Origin: Flavobacterium lotistagni
GTDB lineage: Bacteria > Bacteroidota > Bacteroidia > Flavobacteriales > Flavobacteriaceae
Assembly: GCF_011392125.1 (NCBI RefSeq)
Contig: NZ_JAAJBU010000002.1
Coordinates: 186,001-250,000 of the forward strand
Direction: 5' to 3'
DNA: 64,000 nucleotides
Part shown: positions 1 to 8,735 of the stretch, in pieces
Position numbering within the stretch: position 1 is the stretch's first letter
Layout: every line of letters starts with the position of its first letter
The notes under the pieces: model-generated
Told to the model about the DNA's origin: nothing
The model's database searches: none
Seen by the model: the letters and a program-made list of their open reading frames with translations, nothing else
Made by a program: the position numbers and the translations under genes

Positions 1-105
1 CTGCAATCTATAGAAGACGAAGGAGAGATCTACGAATCAATGGAAGAAATTTGGCCAGACTATCCCACCGACGAAGATTACCTTTGGAACGAGGATGAAT
101 ATTAA
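1..105 (+). CDS. DUF2795-like small acidic protein, C-terminal part
   Basis: The window opens inside this reading frame; 34 residues remain before a TAA. The tail is strongly acidic and aromatic, with WPDYP and DEDYLWNEDEY. From memory, flavobacterial DUF2795 proteins of about 73 residues encoded just upstream of secA end in nearly the same way, so the missing N-terminal half should lie just before the window. Function is unknown. A terminator follows directly, so secA is probably a separate transcription unit. The family assignment rests on the tail and position only. Confidence 0.7.
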   Translation: MQSIEDEGEIYESMEEIWPDYPTDEDYLWNEDEY

Positions 106-121
106 AAAAATAATCCCAATG

Positions 122-149
122 AAAGTCTCGAGAAGAGGCTTTTTTTTTG
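122..149 (+). terminator. Rho-independent terminator after the DUF2795-like gene
   Basis: AAAGTCTC and GAGGCTTT pair as an 8-bp stem with one G-U pair around a GAGAA loop, followed by a run of T. It lies 16 bases after the stop codon. Confidence 0.75.
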
Positions 150-151
150 TT

Positions 152-159
152 TAAATTTG
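152..159 (+). promoter_or_regulatory. Bacteroidetes -7 promoter element of secA
   Basis: TAAATTTG matches TAnnTTTG. It lies just after the terminator and 33 bases before the secA ATG, which predicts a leader of roughly 25-30 nt. No clear TTG element is seen at the usual upstream spacing. Confidence 0.6.
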
Positions 160-192
160 CACACTTTATAAATTAGAAATTACCACTTAATT

Positions 193-3100
193 ATGAGTTT
201 CATCAATAGCATTATCAAAGCGTTTGTAGGCGACAAATCTGAGAAAGACGTCAAAGCTTTACAGGGAAACCTCAATAAAATCAAAGCCTTTGAAAGCACT
301 TTGTCTGGTTTGTCACACGATCAGCTTCGCGCCAAAACTGCAGAGTTCAAAGAAAAGATCAAGCAAGCCCGTGCCGAAAAAGATGCCAAGATCAGTGCCT
401 TATTGCAAGAAGTGGAAGCCGTAGAAGACATCGACAAAAGAGAAGAAATTTACGCTTCTATTGATATCTTAGAAAAAGAAGCCTACGAGATTTCAGAGAA
501 AACCCTCAACGATATCTTACCCGAAGCGTTTGCTGTTGTAAAAGAAACTGCCAGACGTTTCAAAGAAAATACTCAAATTGCTGTAACTGCGACACCAAAA
601 GATCGCGAACTTTCAGCAACCAAATCCTATATCACTCTAGACGGCGACCAAGCCATCTGGGCCAACACTTGGAATGCCGCCGGAAAAGAAATCACTTGGG
701 ACATGATCCATTACGATGTCCAGCTTATTGGCGGTATGGTGTTGCACAGCGGAAAAATCTCGGAAATGCAGACCGGTGAAGGAAAAACCTTGGTAGCCAC
801 CTTGCCTCTGTACTTGAATGCTTTAACCGGAAACGGCGTGCACTTGGTGACCGTGAACGATTACCTCGCCAAACGTGACAGCGCCTGGAAAGCACCACTT
901 TTTGAATTCCACGGTTTGACGGTGGAATGCATCGACAATTACCAGCCGAACACAGCAGAGCGTAGGAAAGCCTATGATGCCGACATCACTTACGGAACCA
1001 ACAACGAGTTTGGCTTTGATTACCTTAGAGACAACATGGCACATTCTCCGGAAGATTTGGTACAACGCAAACACAATTTCGCGATTGTAGACGAGGTCGA
1101 TTCGGTTTTGATCGACGATGCGAGAACACCGCTGATTATTTCTGGTCCGGTTCCGCAAGGCGACCGCCACGAATTCAATGAGCTCAAGCCAAAAATTGAA
1201 AATTTAGTGAACCTTCAAAGACAGCTGGCCAACGGTTTCCTAGCCGAATCCAAGCGTTTGTTCAAAGAAGGAAATATGAAAGATGCCGGTTTCAACCTGC
1301 TCAGAGCTTATCGTGCGCTACCAAAAAACAAGGCACTCATCAAGTTCCTTTCAGAAGAAGGTGTGAAACAGTTGTTGCAGAAAACCGAAAACCAGTACAT
1401 GCAAGACAACAACCGCGAAATGCACAAAATCGATGAGGCTTTGTATTTCGTGATTGAAGAAAAAAACAATCAAGTCGAACTTACTGACAACGGAATCAAA
1501 TTCCTTTCTACCGATACCGACGAAAATTTCTTCTTGTTACCCGATATCGGAACTGAAATCGCACGCATCGAAAAACTCGGCATGGAAAAAGACAAAGAAG
1601 CCGAGGAAAAAGAGAAGCTGTTCCAAGATTTTTCTATCAAAAGCGAGCGCATCCATACATTGACGCAATTGTTGAAAGCCTATGCCTTGTTTGAAAAAGA
1701 TGTCGAATACGTTATCATGGACAACAAGATCCTAATTGTAGACGAACAAACCGGCCGTATCATGGATGGTCGCCGTTATTCCGACGGATTGCACCAAGCC
1801 ATCGAAGCCAAGGAAAACGTGAAAATCGAAGCCGCGACCCAGACTTTTGCTACTGTTACTTTACAAAACTATTTCAGAATGTACAGCAAACTCGCCGGAA
1901 TGACCGGAACTGCTGTTACAGAAGCAGCCGAGCTTTGGGAAATCTACAAACTCGACGTAGTAGAAATACCGACCAACAAGCCGCTGGCCAGAAAAGACAA
2001 AGAAGATTTAATCTATAAAACCACCCGCGAGAAATTCAACGCCGTGATTGAAGACGTGACCGACCTTTCTAAAGCTGGCCGTCCGGTACTGATTGGTACT
2101 ACTTCGGTAGAAATCTCCGAACTCTTGAGCCGAATGCTCAAAATGAGAAACATTCCGCACAACGTATTGAATGCCAAAATGCACAAGCAGGAAGCGCAAA
2201 TCGTTGAAGAAGCCGGAAAACCTGGTGTAGTCACTATTGCCACCAACATGGCCGGTCGTGGAACCGATATCAAACTTACACCAGAAGTAAAAGCCGCCGG
2301 AGGTTTGGCCATCGTCGGTACCGAAAGACACGATTCACGTCGCGTAGACCGTCAGCTCAGAGGTCGTGCCGGTCGTCAAGGTGATGTCGGAAGCTCGCAG
2401 TTTTATGTTTCCCTAGAAGATAACCTGATGCGTCTGTTCGGCTCTGAAAGAGTAGCCAAAGTCATGGACAGAATGGGCCTCAAAGAAGGCGAGGTAATTC
2501 AACATTCGATGATGACTAAATCTATCGAGCGCGCCCAGAAAAAAGTCGAAGAAAACAACTTTGGTATCCGTAAAAGACTATTGGAATACGACGACGTGAT
2601 GAACGCCCAACGTGAAGTAGTCTACAAACGCCGCCGCCACGCCTTGCACGGAGAAAGACTTAAAGTAGATATCGCCAACATGATGTTCGACACCAGCGAG
2701 CTCATCGTGCAGACGAACAAAGCCGTGAACGATTTCAAGAATTTCGAGTTCGAACTCATTCGTTATTTCTCGATTACTTCGCCGGTAACTGAGAGCGAAT
2801 TCGAGCGTTTGTCTGAAATGGAGCTTGCCGGAAGAGTTTACAAAGCCGCACTGGAATTCTACACTGCCAAAACCGAAAGAAGCGCACGCGAAGCCTTGCC
2901 TATCATTTCAAGTGTTTACGAAGACCCGAACAACCAATTCGAGCGCATCATCGTTCCGTTTACCGACGGCATCAAAACGCTCAATGTGGTCACTGACCTC
3001 AAAAAAGCCTACGAAACCCAAGGCAAGCAACTCATTGCCGATTTCGAAAAGAACATCACACTCGCCATTGTCGATGAAGCCTGGAAAAAACACTTGCGCA

Positions 3101-3549
3101 AAATGGACGAGCTCAAGCAATCGGTGCAATTGGCCGTTCACGAGCAGAAAGATCCGCTTTTGATCTACAAATTCGAGGCTTACAACCTATTCAGCTCGAT
3201 GATCAACGGCGTGAATAAAGAAGTGATTTCGTTCTTGTTCAAAGGCGATTTGCCACAACAACAAAACGCACCGGCGATTCAGGAAGCCCGTCAGGTGAAA
3301 GTCAAGGAAAATTACAAAACCAGCAAAGACGAAATTCCAAATTCAGAAACTTCGGCACAACAAAACCGAGAAGCGGGCCAAACGCAGCAACGCCAAGTGA
3401 CCGAAACCATCGTGCGCGAAATGCCGAAAATCAACCGCAACGACAACGTGACAATTCGCCACATCATGAGCGGAAAATCCGAAACGATGAAATACAAGAA
3501 AGCTGAAAACCTGCTCAATTCAGGCGAATGGGTGATAGTGAATGAGTAA
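193..3549 (+). CDS. secA: Protein translocase ATPase SecA
   Basis: SecA is the cytoplasmic motor that drives unfolded preproteins through SecYEG using ATP. The 1118-residue product has Walker A GEGKT at 195-199, Walker B DEVD at 300-303 and, in the second nucleotide domain, TNMAGRGTDIKL and the arginine-rich QLRGRAGRQGD. It is longer than the roughly 900-residue enterobacterial protein, mainly through an insertion around residues 335-490, which is usual in Bacteroidetes. The C-terminus has no cysteine and so no SEC-C zinc motif for SecB; it ends in a basic linker and a short conserved tail. The ATG start fits the promoter at 152-159. T9SS cargo and lipoproteins in this window depend on this pathway for their first export step. 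Confidence 0.98.
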   Translation: MSFINSIIKAFVGDKSEKDVKALQGNLNKIKAFESTLSGLSHDQLRAKTAEFKEKIKQARAEKDAKISALLQEVEAVEDIDKREEIYASIDILEKEAYEISEKTLNDILPEAFAVVKETARRFKENTQIAVTATPKDRELSATKSYITLDGDQAIWANTWNAAGKEITWDMIHYDVQLIGGMVLHSGKISEMQTGEGKTLVATLPLYLNALTGNGVHLVTVNDYLAKRDSAWKAPLFEFHGLTVECIDNYQPNTAERRKAYDADITYGTNNEFGFDYLRDNMAHSPEDLVQRKHNFAIVDEVDSVLIDDARTPLIISGPVPQGDRHEFNELKPKIENLVNLQRQLANGFLAESKRLFKEGNMKDAGFNLLRAYRALPKNKALIKFLSEEGVKQLLQKTENQYMQDNNREMHKIDEALYFVIEEKNNQVELTDNGIKFLSTDTDENFFLLPDIGTEIARIEKLGMEKDKEAEEKEKLFQDFSIKSERIHTLTQLLKAYALFEKDVEYVIMDNKILIVDEQTGRIMDGRRYSDGLHQAIEAKENVKIEAATQTFATVTLQNYFRMYSKLAGMTGTAVTEAAELWEIYKLDVVEIPTNKPLARKDKEDLIYKTTREKFNAVIEDVTDLSKAGRPVLIGTTSVEISELLSRMLKMRNIPHNVLNAKMHKQEAQIVEEAGKPGVVTIATNMAGRGTDIKLTPEVKAAGGLAIVGTERHDSRRVDRQLRGRAGRQGDVGSSQFYVSLEDNLMRLFGSERVAKVMDRMGLKEGEVIQHSMMTKSIERAQKKVEENNFGIRKRLLEYDDVMNAQREVVYKRRRHALHGERLKVDIANMMFDTSELIVQTNKAVNDFKNFEFELIRYFSITSPVTESEFERLSEMELAGRVYKAALEFYTAKTERSAREALPIISSVYEDPNNQFERIIVPFTDGIKTLNVVTDLKKAYETQGKQLIADFEKNITLAIVDEAWKKHLRKMDELKQSVQLAVHEQKDPLLIYKFEAYNLFSSMINGVNKEVISFLFKGDLPQQQNAPAIQEARQVKVKENYKTSKDEIPNSETSAQQNREAGQTQQRQVTETIVREMPKINRNDNVTIRHIMSGKSETMKYKKAENLLNSGEWVIVNE

Positions 3550-3554
3550 ACAAT

Positions 3555-3589
3555 AATTAGTAGTTAGTAGTTAGTAATTAGTAGTTAGG
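3555..3589. repeat. Array of TAGTTAG-type words
   Basis: About five imperfect copies of a 7-8 base word (AGTAGTTAG, TTAGTAATTAG) lie between the secA stop and repeat family 1 copy 1. The same word array also abuts family 1 at 44670-44699 and, inverted, at 48899-48928. Confidence 0.65.
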
Positions 3590-3594
3590 GTTTT

Positions 3595-3692
3595 GGAGCC
3601 GGGAACCTGCTGTTCGCTATATCTTTTCAAACCTACTAGGTTTCCAAAACCTAGTAGGTTTAAAAAGGATGCCGCTACCATCAGGGCTAGGG
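3595..3692 (+). repeat. Repeat family 1, copy 1 (structured palindromic element)
   Basis: Constant blocks are GGAGCCGGGAACCTGCT, CGCTATATCTTTT, AAAAGGATGCCGCT and ATCAGGGCTAGGG. Between the second and third lies a tip hairpin, here a 15-bp stem of AAACCTACTAGGTTT type. It sits downstream of secA on the same strand. It may be a multicopy structured RNA such as the flavobacterial Flavo-1 RNA described in Rfam, but I cannot confirm that without a covariance search. Confidence 0.8.
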
Positions 3693-3729
3693 CATAACGT
3701 AAAACCAGAAATACCTTATAAAATAAAAA

Positions 3730-3760
3730 CCCCGATTGTCAAACGCAGTCGGGGATTTTT
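3730..3760 (+). terminator. Terminator after secA and repeat copy 1
   Basis: CCCCGA pairs with TCGGGG across a 13-base loop, preceded by A-rich sequence and followed by six T. It ends where the next promoter begins. Confidence 0.7.
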
Positions 3761-3768
3761 TATATTTG
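3761..3768 (+). promoter_or_regulatory. -7 promoter element of the 3787 gene
   Basis: TATATTTG matches TAnnTTTG and starts in the T tract of the preceding terminator. A TTG at 3736-3738, inside the terminator hairpin, is 22 bases upstream. The ATG at 3787 follows after 18 bases. Confidence 0.65.
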
Positions 3769-3786
3769 GGCTTCAAATTACTAACT

Positions 3787-4368
3787 ATGAAAATCAAAAC
3801 TTGTTTTCTTTTGCTGCTGTTGGTTGGCGGTTTTTCATTTGCCCAAACCCTCGAACAACTCAAAGTGGCCACCAAAAAAATCCACGAAGCCAATTACAAC
3901 ATGGACTTTGATTCGATCACTAAATTCTCTTATCCGAAAATCGTTACCCATTACGGAAAAGACAAATTTCTCGAAAAACTCGACCACGATTACCAGAACG
4001 AAACTTACCGCATGCGCATCCAACTTGAAAATGTGGTTTTCGAATACGGTTCAATCCGGCTTATTGACGGCGTAAATTTCTCTGTGGTTTCTTTTAAAAA
4101 TCCGGCCCGTTATTTTTACGAAAACAAACTCGATTCCAATACTTCACTCATTCAGGCCAATTTCCTGCGCGAGAAAGACCGCACCCGCGACGTGACTTTC
4201 GAGCCCAAAAGGAACAGTTTTAATGTGCGCCGAACTTCGAAACTAGTTGGAGTTGCCGATGCCTCAACCCAAAACCAATGGCGCTTTTTCAATATGGACG
4301 ACCCCGAACAGCGCGCCTTGTTCGACAGCATTTTTAACGAAAACATAAAAAATCAACTCGGGCTGTAA
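3787..4368 (+). CDS. Exported protein of unknown function
   Basis: The 193-residue product begins with a typical signal peptide (basic n-region, leucine-rich core, cleavage near SFAQ at about residue 18). The mature part is a mixed alpha/beta domain of roughly 175 residues with no cysteine and no catalytic motif I recognise. An in-frame ATG 51 bases upstream lies inside the terminator, before the -7 element, so the ATG at 3787 is preferred. It has its own promoter and is probably monocistronic. Likely periplasmic; function not inferred. Confidence 0.85.
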   Translation: MKIKTCFLLLLLVGGFSFAQTLEQLKVATKKIHEANYNMDFDSITKFSYPKIVTHYGKDKFLEKLDHDYQNETYRMRIQLENVVFEYGSIRLIDGVNFSVVSFKNPARYFYENKLDSNTSLIQANFLREKDRTRDVTFEPKRNSFNVRRTSKLVGVADASTQNQWRFFNMDDPEQRALFDSIFNENIKNQLGL

Positions 4369-4419
4369 AGCCATAATGATATTTCCTACTTTTACGTAAT
4401 AACTTAAAATTCCAAAACC

Positions 4420-4530
4420 ATGGCAAAAGGAATGGACGCCAAGAAAGCCGTCAAGAAAGAACCACAAAAAACGGCCAAGGAAAAAAAGGCAGAAAAACGC
4501 GAGAAGAAGAACAATCCGAAAAGAGACTAA
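4420..4530 (+). CDS. Short lysine-rich protein
   Basis: A 36-residue frame reads MAKGMDAKKAVKK and continues almost entirely in Lys, Glu, Ala and Arg, ending NPKRD. It starts with ATG 51 bases after the upstream gene and is closed by a strong terminator. A near-match to the -7 element (TACTTTTA) lies about 20-30 bases upstream. The charge and composition suggest a disordered nucleic-acid or ribosome-associated peptide, which is inference only. I have the impression that similar short frames occur in other flavobacteria. Confidence 0.6.
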   Translation: MAKGMDAKKAVKKEPQKTAKEKKAEKREKKNNPKRD

Positions 4531-4544
4531 CTCGCCAGAATTTC

Positions 4545-4588
4545 AAAGAACGCTAAGACAACATAGTAAAATCTTAGCGTTCTTTTTT
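4545..4588. terminator. Bidirectional terminator between convergent genes
   Basis: A perfect 14-bp stem (AAAGAACGCTAAGA with TCTTAGCGTTCTTT) around a 13-base loop is followed by T on the plus strand and preceded by A. It serves the 4420 gene and the oppositely oriented oxidase, whose stop codon is at its edge. Confidence 0.85.
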
Positions 4589-5997
4589 TATAGAGAATCA
4601 GGAAAAATCTTGCCCGGATTCAAAATACCATTCGGATCAAAAGTATCCTTGATGCCTTTCATGAGTTGCAATTGAAACGCATTGAAAACAATATCCATAT
4701 AATTTTTCTGCACATAACCAATGCCGTGTTCGCCCGAGAGCGTTCCTTTCAAAGCCACGGTGAGTTCGAATATTTCGCGAATGCCTTTGGTAACTTCGGT
4801 ATGCCAAGCTTCGTCGCTCATCTCGCCTTTGACAATGTTCACGTGCAAATTCCCGTCGCCTGCATGGCCATAGCAAACCGATCGGAAACCGTACTTCTTC
4901 CCTATAGATTTGATCCCGGAAAGCAATTTAGCAAGTTCATAGCGCGGCACCACGGTATCTTCTTCTTTGTAAACTGAATTCGCCTTGACTGCTTCGGCTA
5001 CCGAACGGCGCATTTTCCAGAGCGCGTTTTTCTGGTCTTCTGTGTCGGCAAACAAAACCTCGTCAATATCGAATTGTTCGACAACGCCCATGATTTTCTC
5101 GGCTTCTTGAAACAACACTTCTGGGTAATTCCCATCGACTTCAATGAGCAAATGCGCTTGTATATTTTCGGCCACTTGAACGTTTAACCCTTCGACAAAC
5201 TGCAGTGTCCAATCAATCGCATCGCGTTCCATGAATTCCAGAGCGCTTGGAGTCACGCCAGCACGAAAAATAGCCGAAACGGCCTCGCACGCTTCCTCGG
5301 CTTTAAAAAACGGAACGAGCATCAACACATTGTGGCTGTTCTGCGGCAACAATTTCATGACGATTTTGGTAATCACCCCCAAAGTGCCTTCACTACCCAC
5401 CATGAGTTGTGTCAGATTGTAGCCTGTCGAGTTTTTTAGCGTGTTGGCTCCGGTCCAGATGATTTCGCCATTGGCCAAAACCACTTCGAGGTTCAGCACA
5501 TAATCTTTAGTCACGCCATATTTGACGGCTCTTGCGCCACCGGCATTCTCGGCCACATTGCCACCAATAGTACAACTGCCTTGACTACTCGGATCGGGCG
5601 GATAGAACAAACCTTTTTCAGCCACAATCTCGCGCAATACTTGTGTAATGACCGCGGGCTCGACCGTAACTTGCAGATTTCGCTCATCGATTTCTAGGAT
5701 TTTATTGAAACGGTCCATCGCGAGGCCAATACCTTCGTGAATACACAAAGCGCCGCCACTCAAACCGGTTCTGCCGCCAATCGTTGTTACCGGAATCAAG
5801 AGTTTGGTAGCCAATTTCAAAATCGCGGAAACTTCTTCAGGCGTTCCGGGTTTGACCACTACACCGGGCGGAAACACATAGTCTTCGGTTTCGTCGTGGC
5901 CATAATGGTGTCGGGTTTCAAGGTCGGTAAAAACGTAAGATTCACCAATAATAGCGGCGAGTTGTTGTAGTATTTCGGGAGTAATTTGCGAATTCAT
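4588..5997 (-). CDS. FAD-linked oxidase of the GlcD/D-lactate dehydrogenase type
   Basis: The 469-residue protein belongs to the vanillyl-alcohol oxidase flavoprotein superfamily, which oxidises 2-hydroxy acids such as D-lactate or glycolate. The FAD-binding PCMH part covers about residues 35-215, with RTGLSGGA, PPDPSS, TIGGNVAENAGG and GSEGTLGVIT. The C-terminal FAD-oxidase domain carries YGHAGDGNLHVN and SGEHGIG. No iron-sulfur subunit (GlcF-like) is adjacent, so it probably works alone with a quinone or soluble acceptor. Exact substrate cannot be set from sequence. A near -7 element, TAAATTTA, lies just before the ATG. Confidence 0.93.
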   Translation of the reverse strand: MNSQITPEILQQLAAIIGESYVFTDLETRHHYGHDETEDYVFPPGVVVKPGTPEEVSAILKLATKLLIPVTTIGGRTGLSGGALCIHEGIGLAMDRFNKILEIDERNLQVTVEPAVITQVLREIVAEKGLFYPPDPSSQGSCTIGGNVAENAGGARAVKYGVTKDYVLNLEVVLANGEIIWTGANTLKNSTGYNLTQLMVGSEGTLGVITKIVMKLLPQNSHNVLMLVPFFKAEEACEAVSAIFRAGVTPSALEFMERDAIDWTLQFVEGLNVQVAENIQAHLLIEVDGNYPEVLFQEAEKIMGVVEQFDIDEVLFADTEDQKNALWKMRRSVAEAVKANSVYKEEDTVVPRYELAKLLSGIKSIGKKYGFRSVCYGHAGDGNLHVNIVKGEMSDEAWHTEVTKGIREIFELTVALKGTLSGEHGIGYVQKNYMDIVFNAFQLQLMKGIKDTFDPNGILNPGKIFPDSL

Positions 5998-6019
5998 GGC
6001 GTAAATTTAGTAAAAGTTG

Positions 6020-6125
6020 TGGGTTGTTGGATTTGTGCAGTGGAATTAGCTGTCAGCTTTTAGCTGTTAGCGGTTAGCTCGAATTGTGGAATTAACGGGA
6101 GTCGGTCGTCGGGAGTCAGTCGTTT
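6020..6125. repeat. Word arrays of AGCTGTTAGC and GTCGGTCGTCGG type
   Basis: Slightly varied copies of a 7-base word (TTAGCTG) are followed by GTGGAATTAACGG and then by GGAGTCGGTCGTCGGGAGTC. Read on the minus strand, the same series of words in the same order occurs at 58500-58590 and 63300-63412. I see no gene in 5998-6460; all of it is this array, one copy each of repeat families 2 and 1, and a further array. Confidence 0.65.
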
Positions 6126-6166
6126 GTTGGATTTAGCTTCGCCCGGTTCAGGAGTTTTAATGGATT

Positions 6167-6227
6167 GGGCGTGCCCCAAGGGTCGGGCTTTTCGCAGTGC
6201 ACGGCACTTTGCTGCAATCCCTCACGC
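6167..6227 (-). repeat. Repeat family 2, short copy
   Basis: On the minus strand it starts GCGTGAGGGAT and ends GGCACGCCC, the same terminal blocks as the copy at 62995-63128. The middle holds a small hairpin AGTGC-N3-GCACT, also present inside family 1 copy 5. Confidence 0.6.
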
Positions 6228-6301
6228 GGCTGCCGGGAAAGTGGGCGTTTTGGTTTAGATAATGAAATTCACGGTAAAAAAAAGTTCTGTCGAGACGAAA
6301 A

Positions 6302-6382
6302 CCCTAGCCCTGATAGCAGCGACATCCTTTTGTGTAGCGTCGCGGAGCAAAAGATATAGCGAATAGCAGGTTCCCGGCTCCT
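6302..6382 (-). repeat. Repeat family 1, copy 2
   Basis: All four constant blocks are present on the minus strand. The tip stem is short (TTTTG with CAAAA around GC-rich sequence). It lies downstream of the Fsr-like gene in the same sense as that gene. Confidence 0.8.
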
Positions 6383-6387
6383 GAAAA

Positions 6388-6457
6388 AGCTCAGGCACTA
6401 AATTACTTAAGCACCAACGAACTCAGACACTAAGGCACTAAGGAACTCAGGCACTCA
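6388..6457. repeat. Array of ACTCAGGCACTAAGGC words
   Basis: Seven or so imperfect copies of an 8-10 base word (CACTAAGG, CTCAGGCA) fill the space between family 1 copy 2 and the end of the Fsr-like gene. Confidence 0.65.
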
Positions 6458-6460
6458 AAA

Positions 6461-7666
6461 CTACTTCTTCTTCAAATTCGGCAAGCCATAGCAAATCACG
6501 CCGATAATTGGCAAAAACGAACACACGTGATATACGTATTGAATGGAAGTATAATCGGCCAAAATACCGAGTAAAGCAGAACCCAAAGCACCCATTCCGA
6601 AAGCGAAACCGTAGAACAAACCTGAAATCATGCCTAATTTTCGCGGAATCAATTCTTGTGCGTAGACTATAATAGCCGGGAAAGCCGACGAGATAATCAT
6701 TCCGATGATAATCATTAAAACATCGGTCCAGAATAGGTTTACATAAGGCAACAACAAGGCAAATGGTGTAGCGCCAAAAACCGAAAACCAAATAATGTAC
6801 TTGCGCCCGAATTTATCGCCGAGCGGGCCGCCCATGATGGTTCCGGCGGCATAGGCAATCAGGTAAATAAACATGTGGTACTGCGCCTGCTGGATGGAAA
6901 GGTGGAACTTATCGATCAGGAAAAAAGTGTAATAAGTGGAAAGGCTCGCCGAGTAGAAAAACTTCGAGAAAATGACTACGAGCAAAATGGTAATGCTCCA
7001 TTTCACGCGGCTTTTTGAAAGATTGTGGAACTCGGTAAAAATCGTGGATTGGTGCGCTTTTCTAATCAAATGGTCGCGATACCAATAAGCAATTTTGCCA
7101 ATGATGCCCAAAGCCACCACTGCTCCGATGACAAACCACAAAATGTATCGTTGCGAATTCGGAACTACAATCAGCGCTACCAGTAACGGCCCTAAAGCGG
7201 TTCCTAAATTCCCGCCGACTTGAAAAATCGATTGGGCCAAACCACGCTTGCCGCCCGAAGCCAAATTCGAGATGCGCGCCGATTCGGGATGAAAAATCGC
7301 TGAACCTGTTCCTATTAAGCAAACTGAGAGTAAAATCCAGTAGAAACTGTTGGCAAACGAGAGCACAACAATACCCAAAAGCGAAAAAACCATCCCGTAA
7401 ACCTGAGAAAACGGTTTCGGATGCTTGTCGGTGTAATAACCCACGAATGGTTGCAGAATGGAAGCAGAGAACTGAAAAGCAAAAGTAATCAGTCCGATTT
7501 GGGTGAACGACAAGTTGTAGTTTTCTTTAAGAATGGGATAAACCGAAGGAATGATCGCCTGAATCATATCGTTGAGCAAATGTGCAAAACTGATGGCGAA
7601 CAGTACCGAAAAAATCGTTTTAGACACAAAGGCTTCCTTGCCGGTATTGATTTCAGGAGTTTCCAT
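6461..7666 (-). CDS. fsr: MFS transporter, fosmidomycin-resistance (Fsr) type
   Basis: The 401-residue protein has about twelve hydrophobic segments. The N-terminal region HLLNDMIQAIIPSVYPILK and the following FTQIGLITFAFQ closely match the Fsr branch of the major facilitator superfamily, drug-proton antiporters that export fosmidomycin and related compounds. GYYTDKHPKP is the loop 2-3 signature. Its start codon directly follows the stop of the upstream AEC transporter (no intervening base), so the two are co-transcribed and probably translationally coupled. Natural substrate unknown. Confidence 0.9.
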   Translation of the reverse strand: METPEINTGKEAFVSKTIFSVLFAISFAHLLNDMIQAIIPSVYPILKENYNLSFTQIGLITFAFQFSASILQPFVGYYTDKHPKPFSQVYGMVFSLLGIVVLSFANSFYWILLSVCLIGTGSAIFHPESARISNLASGGKRGLAQSIFQVGGNLGTALGPLLVALIVVPNSQRYILWFVIGAVVALGIIGKIAYWYRDHLIRKAHQSTIFTEFHNLSKSRVKWSITILLVVIFSKFFYSASLSTYYTFFLIDKFHLSIQQAQYHMFIYLIAYAAGTIMGGPLGDKFGRKYIIWFSVFGATPFALLLPYVNLFWTDVLMIIIGMIISSAFPAIIVYAQELIPRKLGMISGLFYGFAFGMGALGSALLGILADYTSIQYVYHVCSFLPIIGVICYGLPNLKKK

Positions 7667-8578
7667 TTAAAAGTTCTTGAGGATAAAATGCCAAAAAGCC
7701 AAAGTGAGGAACGAAAGCGGAATACCAACACCCACCATCATGTTGCTGAGTTTGGGTTTCAAACCGTATGAAGCCGAAAGAATGGTTCCGGTAATCATTG
7801 GTGCCATCGCGGCTTCCATAATAGAAACGTCAACAACTAGGCCTTTACCGCCGAGAATAATTCGGTACAATAAAAAGAAAATCGCAGGTGTGATGAACAA
7901 CTTGAACAATAAACCAAATCGCAGGAATTTCCAATGCTGGCTGTTCCTATCGATTTTCAACTGAAAACCCACCGACAACAAAGCAATCGGAGTTACCGTA
8001 CTGCCTAATTTCTGAAACACAGTTTGCAAATCGGGAATGAAATCCATTTTTAAAGCGCTCATCGAACAAGCCAAAACAAAACCCAGAAAGGGCGGAAACA
8101 ATAGGATTTTGGAGAGAATTGTTTTGGCTTCGGTTTTTCCTCTGGAATAGATCGTGGCAGTAATCACGCCCAAAGTAGCCATCACGACAAACGAACCGGG
8201 TTGGTCTACGACTATGGCGGTTTTCAAACCTTCTTCTCCATACAACGCCTGAATAACCGGAAAACCCACAAACGAAGTATTGCCCAAACCGGCCGTGAGC
8301 GTCAAGCATCCGATGAGTTTGCGAGACCAATTCAGCCTTGTCCCGACCACATAGAAGAATATAAAAGAAAAAACAAAGCCCAACCATGCAATACCTAACG
8401 GATAAAGCAGTTCTGCATTGAGTTTGATTTTCGGAATATAGAATAACGCCAGTGCCGGAAGCGACACATAAATCACAAACTGATTCAGGGTTTGATGTGC
8501 ATTTTGGGGAAATGCCTTGACGTGCTGCAAGCCCAATCCTAAAACCAGGCACAGAAATAACATGATGATACTATCCAT
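7667..8578 (-). CDS. AEC family (auxin efflux carrier-like) transporter
   Basis: The 303-residue integral membrane protein has about ten hydrophobic helices in two inverted halves, as in the AEC family of secondary transporters for malate, malonate and other organic anions. The conserved NTSFVGFPVI and, in the second half, ALLSVGFQL are visible. It is the first gene of a two-gene operon with the Fsr-like transporter. Substrate cannot be assigned. Confidence 0.9.
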   Translation of the reverse strand: MDSIIMLFLCLVLGLGLQHVKAFPQNAHQTLNQFVIYVSLPALALFYIPKIKLNAELLYPLGIAWLGFVFSFIFFYVVGTRLNWSRKLIGCLTLTAGLGNTSFVGFPVIQALYGEEGLKTAIVVDQPGSFVVMATLGVITATIYSRGKTEAKTILSKILLFPPFLGFVLACSMSALKMDFIPDLQTVFQKLGSTVTPIALLSVGFQLKIDRNSQHWKFLRFGLLFKLFITPAIFFLLYRIILGGKGLVVDVSIMEAAMAPMITGTILSASYGLKPKLSNMMVGVGIPLSFLTLAFWHFILKNF

Positions 8579-8735
8579 ACGGACGTTTCGAAATTTTTTG
8601 CAAAGGAACGGGAAAAAAAGAGAAAATCAAAGGTAAGAGGAAAGACCGCTGCGCTAAAAGATTTTAGACCGCTACGCTGCAAGAAAAGCTACCATAGAAA
8701 ACTTTTATTTGCTAAATTTACGCAAACTTTTCCCT

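Noticed and set aside
8640..8700. GACCGCTGCGCT words before meaB as an operator
   Set aside because: The same GACCGCT words occur in the repeat block near 62.63 kb, so they are better seen as a small word repeat.
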